A stretch of 64,000 nucleotides of DNA from Whitmania pigra. Taxonomy: Eukaryota; Annelida; Clitellata; Hirudinida; Haemopidae. The position numbers were made by a program, and so were the translations under genes. The stretch is taken from contig JAJTWR010000269.1 of assembly GCA_021613335.1 (NCBI GenBank), positions 2,126,501 through 2,190,500 of the forward strand, read 5' to 3'. A model generated the notes under the pieces. It made no database searches, was not told the origin of the DNA, and saw nothing but the letters and a program-made list of their open reading frames with translations. How positions within the stretch are numbered: the first letter of the stretch is position 1; the number at the start of each line of letters is the position of its first letter. Positions 15,101 through 26,161 of the stretch are shown here, one piece after another.

Positions 15101-15671
15101 ATCAAAAATGAACAGTTTTTTGTAGATAACTCCTTACTGCTTCGATTTGATTTCCACGATTTTTGTTATTATTACTTAATTGTTATTATTAAAAGTGCTT
15201 GTAAATAATCTTCGTAAATGTTATATTCTCATCTTTAGACAAACACTCTCCCAAAAACAATATTACTGCAAGTCACCAAAGATGTCACTACATGTTATGA
15301 CGTCATCATTAAACTGCATTCATTTGTCAAACCCATTTTGTATCTCAACGAAAAACGCATGATCGTAATTAGCAGGTTTGAAAATGACATTTGTGATAAC
15401 CTTGACTTTAACAATTAATTATGATTTGTTAACCTAGAGGAAGTTATGATTATGCTGGATTTTTGGTTGCTGCATTTAATATCATGCAAATGATGGAGAT
15501 TTCCAAGGAAATTGATGTTTACGAAATTGTGTTTGAACTAAGAAACATTCAACCAAAAATTATCAAAAATGTCGTAAGTTAAGCATCTTTAATTTCTAGA
15601 AATTTTTCAAAAGTTAAATTTATTTATTTTGTCTTCAGGGTCTGTACAAAAATTTGTACTCATTTGCATAG
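3161..15671 (+). CDS. Receptor-type protein tyrosine phosphatase with two WSC domains, EGF-like modules and tandem PTP domains
   Basis: Hand-built 28-exon model, 986 aa: 3161-3227, 3379-3506, 3622-3742, 8784-8926, 9684-9813, 10181-10315, 10841-10972, 11042-11173, 11363-11485, 11572-11682, 11763-11853, 11919-11947, 12098-12195, 12260-12347, 12523-12584, 12650-12692, 12772-12869, 12941-13060, 13189-13340, 13607-13742, 13945-14085, 14265-14301, 14403-14461, 14560-14676, 14763-14924, 15239-15375, 15438-15573, 15639-15671. All phases agree. Seen: hydrophobic signal peptide (MYFMKMLKSFYFYMFFNL), two WSC domains each with eight cysteines and a CGG motif (about residues 23-197), EGF-like and calcium-binding EGF modules (DIDEC, DVNEC; to about 405), one membrane span (about 410-435), D1 with KNR, FIAAQG and the P-loop HCSAGVGRTG (Cys about 667), then a D2 lacking that motif. 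By family, it should dephosphorylate phosphotyrosine proteins at the plasma membrane. Oddities: WMD instead of WPD in D1, and a non-GT donor after exon 9. First exon choice is an inference from phase and hydrophobicity. Confidence 0.88.
4371..6614 (+). mobile_element. hAT transposon, internally deleted, with intact terminal inverted repeats and 8-bp target-site duplication
   Basis: The element starts CAGTGTTGT and ends ACAACACTG, and is flanked by the same 8 bp, gatataaa, at 4363-4370 and 6615-6622. Subterminal regions carry the TTACTTTTACTTGTAA-like repeats known from Ac-type hAT elements. Coding remnants read on the plus strand: a BED-like zinc finger around 5801-5960 (CLLCQQKK, then H near residue 50) and, in another frame, a C-terminal dimerisation piece around 6148-6285 (SAAVERLFSYAG). 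The catalytic middle is missing, so it is non-autonomous. It sits in the intron between the two WSC domains of the receptor phosphatase and has itself been invaded by the element at 4728-5708. Confidence 0.9.
4728..5708. mobile_element. Nested element with long GC-rich inverted repeats made of short tandem units; probably hAT-related
   Basis: An 8-bp target-site duplication, atataata, flanks it at 4720-4727 and 5709-5716. The two arms (4728-about 4962 and about 5442-5708) are inverted copies, nearly identical over the outer 80 bp or so, and are built of repeated units such as CAAAACAGCCCCGT and CAAAATAGCCCGGCG. The centre (5019-5333) reads ACERSFSKLKYVLSRLRNFL, the hAT C-terminal dimerisation signature. 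The termini (GGTGACCC/GGGCACCC) are not the usual hAT CA-start, so family placement rests on TSD length and the coding fragment. The arms should fold back into a hairpin of about 230 bp. Confidence 0.8.
6819..8655 (-). mobile_element. 5'-truncated L2/CR1-like non-LTR retrotransposon with intact RT reading frame
   Basis: One uninterrupted frame of 588 codons (8636 down to the stop at 6870) encodes a reverse transcriptase of the Jockey superfamily, L2/CR1 side: NYRPISNLSTMSKLLERLI, LDLSAAFDTINH, GVPQGSVLGPLLF and the catalytic YADD box, then the C-terminal RLDYCNSLLYG region. The endonuclease half is absent, as expected of 5' truncation during reverse transcription. The 3' end on the minus strand is GCGCCTCTGACGCTATG followed by GGCGCTTTATAAATTAATT and an ATT-repeat tail (6819-6840). 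Lack of stops suggests a recent insertion. It lies antisense in the WSC-WSC intron of the receptor phosphatase. Confidence 0.9.
13360..13600. repeat. AAT/ATT-rich low-complexity block splitting the PTP catalytic motif
   Basis: Degenerate AAT and ATT trinucleotide runs fill most of the intron 13341-13606. This intron interrupts the codon for the serine in the D1 P-loop HCSAGVGRTG. Confidence 0.8.
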
Positions 15672-16149
15672 CATTACATGAACCATGCAAGGTATATAAT
15701 GAAGATTGGGCTCAAGACATTAATGGAGAATCCATATGAAAATTATGCATAAACATTTTGTCAGTTCTTTGTGATTATAAGACAATATTTCCATGTGCGT
15801 ATAATCACGATTATGTATCTTAATCCTAATTTATTAAATCAATTATATTGCATTGGCAATGGGTTCTATGCAAATATTTTCTTATGTTTTAACGAGTATT
15901 GATTTATTGATTTATTTATTTGTTCATTACACAAACAAAAGGGCCCAGATGCCGCTAATACCGCTTTAGTTAATCGGTGGTTAGGAACGAAATAAGACAG
16001 TGCTTTTGTGTAAATGTTTTATGAATTTCTTTTTGGAATTTGTTTAATTAAAATTAGTTGCTTCTTTTATTTATTTCTTCCTGAAGTTGTTTGTGTTGCT
16101 ATTTGTCTCTTAATTTTATTCAGTTATTAGTTATTTTTTATTGAGTTTC

Positions 16150-17050
16150 AGATTACTTCTACTCGAGTGTTAGAAACTGCCGTAGATGGTTTCTTAAATT
16201 TAAAGAAGCCAATTTCGACCTCGCTGATGAACCTCGATCGGGGAGACCCATTCTTTTGGATGATGAACTTTTGAAGGCTGCAGTGCAAGAAGATCATCGA
16301 CAAACAATCAGAACATTGTCCCAAAGACTTGATGCACCTTGGTCTACTGTTCTGGAGCGTTTGAAAAAAATTGGAAAGAAATGTAGAGAGGGTAATTGGG
16401 TTCCTCATGAACTCTCTCCAGACAACAAAGCAATGGTGGTAAAAATCTGCAATACTCTACTTTTAAGGATTGAAAAAATCGCCTTTCCTTGATCGCATGC
16501 TACTGGAGGTGAAAAATGAATTGTCTTCAACACTAATAAACAAATAACAATAGCTATCAAAAAATAAAATTCCTGTGCCAACACCTAAACCAAAAGAAGG
16601 TAATGCTATGTATTTGGTGGAATCAAAAAGGTGTGGTTCACTTTGAGTTCTTGGAGCAAGGAATAACTGTAACTGCAGATTTTTACTGTCAGCAATTAGA
16701 ACGTCTGAATGCAACGCTGAGTAGAAAATAGAAAAGGAGTCGTTAAGACGATAACGCTGGACCCCATTCTAACAAACAAACTGAAGAAAAAATAAAGTCC
16801 TTAGGTTGGGAAGTTCTTCCTCACCCTCCATACTTGCCAGTCCTTGTTTCATCAGATTTTCATTTATTCTGTTATTTAGAGCATATCATCAGTGGAAAAT
16901 GATTTATAAAAGTTTAAGAAGTTGAGACCGAGTTTGATTCTTTTATTTCTTGCAAAGATGTTAATTTTTTTGAAAGGGGGATTCAAAAGCTCCCAACAAA
17001 GTCGGACGAAGGCTATATCTAATGATGGTGACTATTTTGTTGGGCAATAA
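16150..17050 (+). pseudogene. Mariner-type transposase relic
   Basis: Translated pieces in shifting frames match mariner transposase order: helix-turn-helix part (RNCRRWFLKFKEANFDL, DEPRSGRP, then LKKIGK), the linker WVPHELSPDNK, the central FEFLEQGITVTADFY region, then DNAGPHSNK with the second catalytic aspartate and SSDFHLFCYL with the third, ending GDYFVGQ and a stop at 17048-17050. Frameshifts near 16500-16620, 16740 and 17020 make it inactive. The N-terminal part is missing and terminal inverted repeats could not be found. It occupies the space between the receptor phosphatase and eIF4E. Confidence 0.85.
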
Positions 17051-17259
17051 TGATTTTTCAGTAATATTTCTTTCATTTGTTATTCCTAACAAACACCGGT
17101 ACAGGAATTTTCGGTACCACCAATATATCAGTTACGTAAGGGAAACGAAAATTTCGGTTGATTTGGGATTTTTTTTTCAGAACCAGGATGTTTCAAATTC
17201 GAAAATCATTTTATGTAAGAAGTTCGTAAACAACAAAAATTAAGAAAGCAATTAAATAT

Positions 17260-17265
17260 TTTATT
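17260..17265 (-). terminator. Poly(A) signal of the eIF4E gene
   Basis: AATAAA on the minus strand, about 50 nt downstream of the eIF4E stop codon, implying a very short 3' UTR. Confidence 0.6.
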
Positions 17266-17315
17266 AACAAATTAGAAGGTTCCCCAAAAATGAAATCCAG
17301 ATTTCTCGTATTTAA

Positions 17316-17903
17316 TTACCTGTTGGCGGCCTCCTCGTGTGACTGGTAGTTCATTGTAACATTTGGAAGGTTCATTGCCCTCTTGAATATGACGCCGATT
17401 TCTTCGTTGGTGCTATAATCATTCTTGTTCTTGGTCCAAATGGATATCTTGTTTCCTTTCGGTCTGATGTTGAGGACAACACCACAAACATCATTATGGG
17501 CGTCTCCAAATTGACATCCAACAAGTGTCATGAGAACGTGTGTCCAGCATTTGTCAAGGTCTGAGGTATTCATCCTCTTGTCCAAGTTGATCACCCACCT
17601 GCCGCCTTTGCGGTTCTCAGAATCTTCCCAAGCTGGTTCGACTCCGTACTTGAAGAACGAGTAGTCGCAGCCATTGTCCAGCTTGCTTGGAAGCTCTACG
17701 TACATATAGAGACTCCAGAATTCTTCGACGCTGCCGACGGTTGCGACAAAATGTTGGCATTTCTTCCAATCGACTCCTTTCATGTTCTTGAAGTACCACA
17801 AGGACCACTTGCTTTCGATGGGATACTTCGCTGCTTCAGCTGTCTCTGACATGAAAATAGTTTTTGCTTTAGTAAGTTTTGTAAATCTACTTGCAGATTC
17901 CAT
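17316..17903 (-). CDS. eIF4E: Eukaryotic translation initiation factor 4E, intronless
   Basis: 195 aa in a single exon. The protein binds the mRNA 5' cap and eIF4G in the cytoplasm. Visible family residues: cap-stacking Trp at 46 (GVDW) and Trp-Glu at 92-93 (EPAWED), eIF4G-contact Trp at 63 (VEEFWSLY), GGRW at 100-103, and the phosphate contacts Arg 147 and Lys 152 in NIRPKGNKISIWT. The N-terminus is short and variable as in the family. The C-terminus stops at YQSHEEAANR, lacking the last dozen residues usual in metazoan eIF4E. The codon before the stop coincides with CAG|gtaatt, a potential donor, but a poly(A) signal follows about 50 nt on. Neighbouring genes have many introns, so this may be a retrocopy that became a gene, or a paralogue. 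It is divergently placed to UBL7. Confidence 0.92.
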   Translation of the reverse strand: MESASRFTKLTKAKTIFMSETAEAAKYPIESKWSLWYFKNMKGVDWKKCQHFVATVGSVEEFWSLYMYVELPSKLDNGCDYSFFKYGVEPAWEDSENRKGGRWVINLDKRMNTSDLDKCWTHVLMTLVGCQFGDAHNDVCGVVLNIRPKGNKISIWTKNKNDYSTNEEIGVIFKRAMNLPNVTMNYQSHEEAANR

Positions 17904-18976
17904 GATGCTTTTGTTATAGATATTGAAGCTTTCTAACTTGCCAATAAGTTTGCAGTTGGGTTCTTACAGGTTTGCGTGAAAGATACTAAATAATGCTCAA
18001 TAAAATGATTAAATAAAATTTTAATTATTTACAATCAATAAATTTATCTAAATTATTTATTTTATATTTACGCTTATTTTATATTTTTCATTATGGATTT
18101 AAACTTCAGCTTCCACTACCACGAGAAAGGATAAATATTGAAAGATATTGAAACAATTAAAAATTACGAAATAATAAACTTTAAAAAAAATGTAAATTTT
18201 CAAAATTCCAAACACCGAATTTGCTGCTGGGTATTTGTAAATATTACTGGAATTAGCATTTCTGATTTTTTTTAAATGAATCAAATAAAATAATTTCTAA
18301 ATCAATTTTTTATCGGAAATTTGAGAGAATCATTATGATTGCGTGATGTTATTGCATGACATCAGTTAAATAAAATATAAAATTGCAATTTATGCAAGTT
18401 TCATATGCCCATTAAGATTAGGGAAGATATTCAATCATTCAGTCAACCATTTAGCTCTGAGCGTTCACAGACAAATATGGCCTAATTTGTTTTCCAATCG
18501 CATAATAAAAAAAATTAATAAATAAAAGCCGGAAAATAGAATATCCATATCTCTCCGTGGACCATCAAATATTTCGCAGGAACCATCGCCTAGTATAGAC
18601 AGTTTATTATACAACCTATTAAAGAGTTGGAGTCCTTTCGACAATCGTTTTCACAATTACAGACAATTCTCAAAAAATAAATCAGATATTAGTTTAAGGG
18701 GAAACTGTTAACGAGAAATCATGCAAACGGGAGATTCATTTCGATGCTTGAGTATTGTAAAAAAAAAAAAGGTGGTAACCAGATATTTATTACAAAATAT
18801 GCCAAAGTTTATTGTGTAACGTAATAAATTTTTAATTGTAATTTCTAAAACAAATAGTGACTAATTATTTTGAAGCTTCGATTAAGGAACTTTGGTTAGG
18901 TTACGTGTTTACATGCATGCTCGGCTGATTTGACATTTTAAGGCAGCTGATAATTTTTTGTAAAAGCTTTATTAAG
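17904..18976. other. Intergenic region between divergent eIF4E and UBL7 starts
   Basis: About 1.07 kb without recognisable coding sequence. It separates two divergent start codons and presumably holds both promoters. No element or repeat was recognised. Confidence 0.5.
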
Positions 18977-21225
18977 ATGGTCTCCTTAGATGTGAAATGT
19001 TGTTTGAGATATCCAATAATTTCTAAAACTATAGACGTAGATGAAACGTCGTCAGCTTCAGATTTGAGGGCACTTGTGAGCGTGTGTTTTGAAATTGAAC
19101 CGTACAGCTTCGGTTGGTACCTTGTTAAATTGCACAGCTTAAAAGTTTAGACTTTGACATTGGGAATACTTTAAATATTTATAATGGATTTTTTAATATT
19201 TAGACATGGTGCACCTTGGATCAAGCATAAAAGAAGATCAGGTGCTTTCAGATTTGGATCTAAGAAGCAACCCGGTTGTTCATATCTTGAATTCTCCTCG
19301 AAATTTTATTCCTCAAAAAGGTTAGTTGCTCCTGCATTTTAGTGATCTTACTCAATGTTTATGAGGACCTAGATTAAATGAATGCATATTTAAGTTATTG
19401 TAATAATGTACAGTTAAATTATAGTTATACAATAAATTAATTTTCTTTAAATGTGAATCTTTTTATTTTAGTGTCCTTTGACATGGCAGCCTTCAACACT
19501 GCTGCAAGTTCACTGAAGAAAATATTAAAGGATAAAGGGACTGCAATTACTGTTAGTGTCAACATTTAATGTTAATTTAGGCATATATGAGCCAATGTGG
19601 TTAAATCTAAGTATTAATACATTGTCATCATTTGGGAAATTTTATTCCAGAATTTAAATTACATTTTTAGGTTGCTAAGAAGTTGCAAGACCACAAATTG
19701 CTTGAGTATATCATTAAGGCTGTTCCAGAATTTGGAAGTGATCCAATTGCCATCAGTGAGTGATTAGTTATAATTTTGATGAGTATGGAGCATAGTAAAA
19801 GGTTCACTCTAACTAGGTCAAATATTTGAAAGTGAAGCTGTTAATGTAAACGTTGCAATGCATAATTTGAGCTTTTCAAGACAAAATGTACTTCTGAAAA
19901 TAATGGTCTGACCAAGCTTATTATTTTTGCTTCCAGGTATTATCACAAGTCAGGATCTCATGAAGTCATTTTTAAACAAGTCTGCAGCAAACAAAGAGAA
20001 GTAAGAATTTCTAAAATTTATATTTGTTTTCTGTCAGACATGCTATGAACATGACTTGGTTGTAATGATACAAGTGTTTTAACCAACAGCTATGCTTCTT
20101 CTGCTTTACATTAATTCATCTTGTGATATAACTGAATAGAATTACTGTAATAGAAGTCCACTCAGCTGCTAGTTAACTAGACAAACCATTGCCCTGCCAT
20201 TTCTAAAATTTGGTCTTAATTTTTACGTTCTGTAGGATTCTGTCGCAACATCCATCCATGGCTGGGGTTGTCATGTTTTTGGTGGAGGCTCTCAAGAATG
20301 AAAATCTTGACAAAACTCCAGATAAATCCAAGGCTCCTGTGAAAACAAGTAAGCTTATTTATATTCTGCTAATTTTTTAGACTGGGAATGCCACGCTGAC
20401 TTTAAACAAATTTATAGCAATTATTATCAATTAGACCAACATTATTAATGTTATTGTTTAATCAAATCATAACACCATAACATGAAGTATTCAGAATGGA
20501 TTAGTTTTGAACAAGTTACTTTATAATTCGACTCGTACAACAATGCCTAGCTTTGTCAGCCTAGCTTGACGTTGTTTCACATATGACACTTTTGATATAT
20601 TTCACCCACAGATGCTTATAACATTGATGACTTGAGTGAAGACGACGACGACGATGACGATGCCGAGGACCCGAGCGGGGAGAGTGGAAGCAGAAGAGGC
20701 CAACCGAGGTTTGGCGTAGTTGTCGTGTTAGTTTGAACAACCTCGTCATTTTTTAATGCCGGCATACAGTGATGCAATCCATGGACCACCACTGCCATCA
20801 TTTGAGACTTTCAGAATTTTTAAATTACTTTAAATTTCCACTTCTTCAGGGATCCTTCCAATGGACAGATATTGCTCTCCCAGCGTGGTCGACCCCAGCC
20901 GTCGACCAACAGCACGGTACCATCCACCTCGACCCAACAGCCTGCTTCCATCACTGCGGACTTCTTCCAACAAGCCATGAGGATGGCGACTGGCGAGTCG
21001 AACTCTGCACAGTTGATTCCAGCAGATCCTCAGCCACAGATCACTACCCTTACACCACCATCACTACCACCTCAGCACAGTCCTGTATCAGAAGACGACC
21101 TCGCAGCCAAAGTACAACAGATAGTTGAGATGGGAATTGCAAATGAGACCGTGGCAAGGGAGATTCTCCTGCAATTCGATGGAAACCTCGAAACGGCAAT
21201 CAATCTGTTGCTGGGAAATTATTAG
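18977..21225 (+). CDS. UBL7: Ubiquitin-like protein 7 (UBL-UBA protein)
   Basis: Eight exons, 355 aa: 18977-19112, 19204-19320, 19472-19551, 19671-19755, 19937-20000, 20236-20348, 20612-20708, 20850-21225; all GT-AG and in phase. Residues 1-80 form a divergent ubiquitin-like fold ending in HLGSSIKEDQVLSDLDLRS; a helical middle (FGSDPIAISIITSQDLMKSF; HPSMAGVVMFLVEAL) resembles UBL7 of vertebrates; an acidic run (LSEDDDDDDD) and a low-complexity PQST linker follow; the last 45 residues are a UBA domain (KVQQIVEMGI, LLQFDGNLETAINLLLGNY). UBA domains bind ubiquitin, so a shuttle-like role is expected but not shown here. Length is close to the roughly 380 aa of vertebrate UBL7. The gene converges on the periphilin-like paralogue, with 206 bp between stop codons. 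Confidence 0.9.
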
Positions 21226-21311
21226 CGATGCTAAAGTAACACTTGAAAATCTTGAAAATTCTGAGATTTTCAGACAGTAAATGAAAAAAAATCATTAAAT
21301 ACATCCAATTC

Positions 21312-21317
21312 AATAAA
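21312..21317 (+). terminator. Poly(A) signal of UBL7
   Basis: AATAAA 87 nt after the UBL7 stop codon, on the sense strand and before the convergent gene ends at 21432. Confidence 0.65.
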
Positions 21318-21431
21318 ATTGTTGCACATTTCAAAATTGTTCGATGCTCTTGTACAGAAATTCAAAGACATTGAATAAGAAACAATGCATACAAATCGTC
21401 TAACAGTCAATTCACAACCATCGAAAATTTT

Positions 21432-24400
21432 TTAAAACTCTTCGTCCGTTTTGACTTTCTCGACAAATTCCTTCAACTCCTGAATGCACCTGTGTCCGAT
21501 CTCTCTGAGGTTTTCTCTCAGACTGTTCTGAATGCGGTCTTCGAGTTCCGGATCCTTGCTGCGGGGGACACAGTTATCTCAGTTAGGCTTTTGTAGTTAG
21601 TAATTAATCGTAATTTGTTAATTAGTCGTGGTTCCGAAAGTTTTAATGTTTTAATATAATTTTTAGTCTTTGTTATTCATGTCTGCATTTTATTTGAGAG
21701 TTGTTAGTAACTGGCATCCTTTTCAAAATCACAATAAGAATATATGGTTGTTGTGCATTGTCACTGATGTGTGCATTATTGAGGCCTTCAAATAGTGCAA
21801 ATCGAGCTAATAGCAATATGATCTTCTATGCAAGTGAGAAAAATTCAACTGCTGGTGATGCATAAACATCAGAGTCTAGGCTGACTGGTTGTTAAGTTTA
21901 GTTCTTAAATTAATTCTTAATGTCTAACCCTAAATAACAAATAGAATAATAAAGCAACTTAGAGTCAGTAATTGTGTTAATGTAAACATGGTAAAAGAAT
22001 AACCTTAATAAACAAATAATATCAAAATTTGCCATACCTTACGAGTAACTTGGTTACCATGACGAGAGTCCCACAATCCTGCCTGTACGCCTGCAATGAC
22101 AAAGTTATGAAGTTAACAAACTCACTCGTAAGAAGTATCACAATCATTGCAGACTAATATAATATAAACCATATAAACTGGCAACATTTAAGAAACAATA
22201 TCAGAAGAAACATGCTCAGTGATTCGAATGATCTCAAATAATTTTACTTGACTTTATTCGAGAAAGAATAATATAAATCTAATTATCATGCTTCATTTAT
22301 GATTAACATAAATCCAATTATCACGTCTCATTAAAACTAATCTAACCTTTTCTATTTCTTCCTTCTTCTCTTTCATCAGCTTGAGCTTCTCATAGGAGAG
22401 ACCAGCAATGGCGTCCTTCCTCTGCTGTACATGGAGGTCAAAACTGACCATCGACTTGTCTGCCACCTGCCTGCAACTCTCGAATGTCGACCCATTTTCT
22501 AGACCATACCTGCTCGGAGGATTCAACTGCTGGCCTTCATTTTCACTGCGGATGGAAGGATGAGTTGTTAAGAAATAATATAGTGCTCAGATTTTTAAAT
22601 AGCTTTTCGTTAATAGAATGTTTATTCTGATATGTTATGTAATAACTTATTAAATTCAGAATAATTATCATTATGGAATAGTGCTTGTTATTAGAGGGTA
22701 GAAATGGTAAAGCATTAACTGTAGTTATTTGCTGCGTTCTGACGTGTTCAACATTTAGCTTATTAGATAATGATAAAGAAAGGTTAAAGCATTTTACTTT
22801 TGTGCTTCTTCAGCATTCGCAGTTCCAGCAAAGCCAGACTCCTTGTTCTGTTGTTCAGGCGCCGGGTTGGAAAAGTTGAGGCTGACGAGGGAAGCATCGT
22901 CGATGTTGTCCTCGATTTCCAGTTCCTCGTCGTCGGAGGGGTGAAGCTCGAGGATGTTTCGTTCACTCTCGTTCAATTCCTTCTGGATGTCTGCAGCGCT
23001 GTGATTCTGATTTTCAGAAACAACTCCTTGCTGTGGAAGATTGTTATGTTTTCCTTTACGAAGGTGATTAATGTTGTAATGAACAAGAATGTGATTGGGT
23101 AACAACGGGATCATCAAGAACTAAACGATAATTTTTTTTTTATCTGAATTCCTTTATTTTCAAAATTTTTCAAAAAACTATATTCAAATAGCCAAAAAAA
23201 ATCACACCAAAAAAAAGATTCACAAATTCATTAATGAACTATCCCAAGGGAATTAATTCCCGTCTAGGGGATAGGTAGTTTCAATTTGACAAATTTAAAG
23301 GGGCGTTTGAAAGGGTCTTTTGCATATATATAAACTTCTAATGGTAACAACAGGTGAAAATTAATGGCAACAACTGAGAGACGAGGAATAATCGGAATAA
23401 TGAATAAGCGATGTAATCAACGAGGAAAAAACCATATAAATCTCAAATCAATCTATCTTCTTCATTTCAAAACAGACTTCTAAAACTTTTGCTTATTACT
23501 GCAATCCAGCTCAAGAAATGTTTAACTTTCAACACAGACAACAGAATTAATATTCCAGTTCACCCAGCAAGGCAATCTTTAGAATCTCAAGACAAAACAA
23601 CATCTGACAACATCTAGCTAACATAACCTTCCCTACCTGTCCTTCCTCCGATGGTACAGGTGCAAACTTGGAATCTTCAACTTTCTTTTGCACCAGACTC
23701 CTCACAGCAGCTGTCTTGTGCTGAGGTGATGCTTCAACAGTATCATTCATTCCCATGCTTTGGTTGGCATCAGCCATGGATTCATTGTTCTCAACATTGT
23801 CTACAGTCTACAAGAAATGTTGAGCAGAAGACTTTTAGAAAATGTCTTAAATATCAATACTAGTTTCAACTTGTTTGTCTGGTAACCTATTACTAATTAA
23901 TGCATTACTCTAACTCCATCCACATGTGACTGACCTTGTTGTCGACTCCTTCGACAAGCATTCCGTCGTTTTTCTTCCTCTCCATCCTCTTCTGGTTCAT
24001 GCTCTCGGAACTCTCATAACCTTCGTTCCTCGTGTACCTCATCCTCTTTCTGGCGGATTTTCCATGATGATCGAAGCCACTTGATGCAGACTAAAACGAT
24101 CCAAAAGGTCCTTACGTTAATCATTCGGACATCAAGATTTATGTGAAATGAGTTCAAAAGCACCCACAGATAAACCCATCAATAGAGTAATCTCAAGTCA
24201 TTAACATCCCAAATTTATGTTTCAATCAATGAGATGCACTCTTCATCGTGAATTACATTTTTAAATGTCAAAAAATTAGATAGACAAAGTAAGCAAAGTT
24301 TCAGTGAAATCAAATTAAGCTTGTCAGTGAAATGCCATCAAACCATGCAAACACTTAATGTACATTATAAGCAGCCAGTTAGATCAATCAAGAACTTTGA

Positions 24401-26161
24401 AACAACTGAAACGCCATTTATAATAGTTAATCTGCAAAAAACAAAGCTAATTAAATATAAGAACAAACCAAGCATTAATTAATTAATTATTTAATGAAAT
24501 TAAGTAATCAGCACAAACCCTTTTCTTCTTGAAGTCCCTGGAGTCGTAACTCCTGCTGGAACTTCTGCTCCTGCTGCGACTCTGGCTCTGAGATCGACTG
24601 GCAGACCTGCTCCTGGAAGAACTGCGACTGTATCTCCTCACGCGACCCGATGACGTCGGCCGATAGTGAGACCTCTGGTATCCCGACCTCTGATAGGAAC
24701 CTCTGTATTCGTATTGGTCAGAGCCATAAAAGCCTCCCCTTTGAAATCTTCTGGTAGCTTCGACAGAGATTTAATTGAGATTAGAGGAAGGCCATTGAAT
24801 AAACAGAGGTTGTCATACATTACTTGTTTGAGAAGTAATTCTTAATACCATACGATGCAAGAATTAGATGAAAGAAAAATTCAGTGATTCCTTATTATGC
24901 CTGACAACGATTACGGAACAGTGATGCTATCTATGTTCAACTCTGAAACAAAACTCACCATTCATTCGCTTGATCCTCCTCAGATCCTTGTACCAAGTCA
25001 TTGAAATCCGATCACCCAAAATTTCTCTGTCATTATATCTGCATTGAAAGTGATCCGAAATATACACGACTCACAAGCTGTCTTCAGTCTGTACAATCAT
25101 CCATCGAGGCGAGCAAGAAACCGGTACGGGTTTACTTAACAAAGCAACTCAAAAATCGAGCTATTACCTCTACCGAAACAAAACCGTAAAGCTTTTTTGT
25201 AAACTCATAAATGAAAGCTCAACCGCGAGGCATCGTAACGTATCAACTCCTTTATGATTGGATCTTCACTCTGCCTTTGCAAAGCCATGTGTAACTAAAT
25301 AAGATGTAAGAAAGCAGTGTTGGCAATCCACTTGCTTGAAGCATAATCTTGTTTTTTGCTACCATCTTCCAGTTCAGGATCAATGAATTATAATAACATA
25401 ACAATTTATCATCCTTTAACAAGCTAAAACAATACAAAGAAATGTCTTAGGGGTCATTGGAAATCATTGAGAAATATTTGTAAAATGCACCAAGGTCTGT
25501 TAAAATAGATCAGTTACGATTGATCAGTTATTTCAGAGACTTAATTTAAAATCACTCAATGTTTAAAAAAAATCATCAGCAAAACAAGTCTAAAATGCAA
25601 ACCTTCGATAAACTTCCTTTGCAATGTCTCTTGATTCAAACTTCAATGCTACATATTGACCATCACTCCCATCATCTTTGTTAAACTCTACCATACATCG
25701 GCCAGCCTCCCTTACAAAAAAATCCCTACAAAAAAAAACAACGATGCTTAAGTACATAAGATTTTCAAGAAAAATAACACTCATATGTAATGCTTAGCAA
25801 CTTATCATTAGCATCATTTAATCATAACTAGCCAATAGTTACGTCACCCAATTCGGAATACAACTTCTTGATTGATATTAGTACAATATTTACAAATTTC
25901 ATTTCGACATGTTTAATTTCTCCAAAATTCCAAATTGGTAGAAAAAAGTCCGGCTTGGTAACACATCGAATGTCTTTATTTGGCTTTCGTATTTATGACA
26001 TTTTGACCACCGAATCTCCCAGTAATGGCGCTACATTACTTAATTCAAAATTTTATCAAGCAAATCTGAATAAATTACTTTATATCCTCTATTCGGTGGT
26101 GGTATGAAAATCCACGCATGAACAATGTATCCTGGCTTGGGGGTACATAAATCCTAGACAT
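21432..26161 (-). CDS. Periphilin-like RNA-binding protein with RRM and RS domain, downstream tandem copy
   Basis: Ten exons, 487 aa, read from high to low: 26079-26161, 25603-25725, 24959-25038, 24519-24757, 23935-24090, 23637-23807, 22798-23030, 22347-22545, 22038-22090, 21432-21558. Seen: an N-terminal RRM (residues about 8-92; RNP2-like DTLFMRGF, RNP1-like GQYVALKFES, then NDREILGDRISMTWY), an arginine-serine exon (about 95-175), acidic linkers, and a C-terminal helical segment EIEKAYRQDCGTLVMVTKLL, then DRIQNSLRENLREIGHRC. As I recall it, the C-terminus of periphilin-1, the HUSH subunit that pairs with TASOR, has the same pattern. Function in RNA binding or silencing is inferred. Exon order, phases and several exon sizes equal those of the copy at 27398-30864; linker exons differ in length. 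QDCG replaces the QDCE of the other copy. Confidence 0.85.
24495..24728 (-). repeat. Homogenised tract, copy 1 (RS exon of downstream periphilin-like gene)
   Basis: 234 bp that match 29503-29736 with a single visible difference (gataggaac against gatacgaac). The tract covers 24 bp of intron and most of the RS exon, and stops abruptly at both ends. Confidence 0.9.

Noticed and set aside
17840..17895. A 45-nt intron near the eIF4E N-terminus (GTAGAT...GTCAG with a TTACTAA branch site)
   Set aside because: Shorter than any supported intron here (the shortest are about 45-65 nt longer exons apart, minimum seen 64 nt) and the frame is open without splicing.
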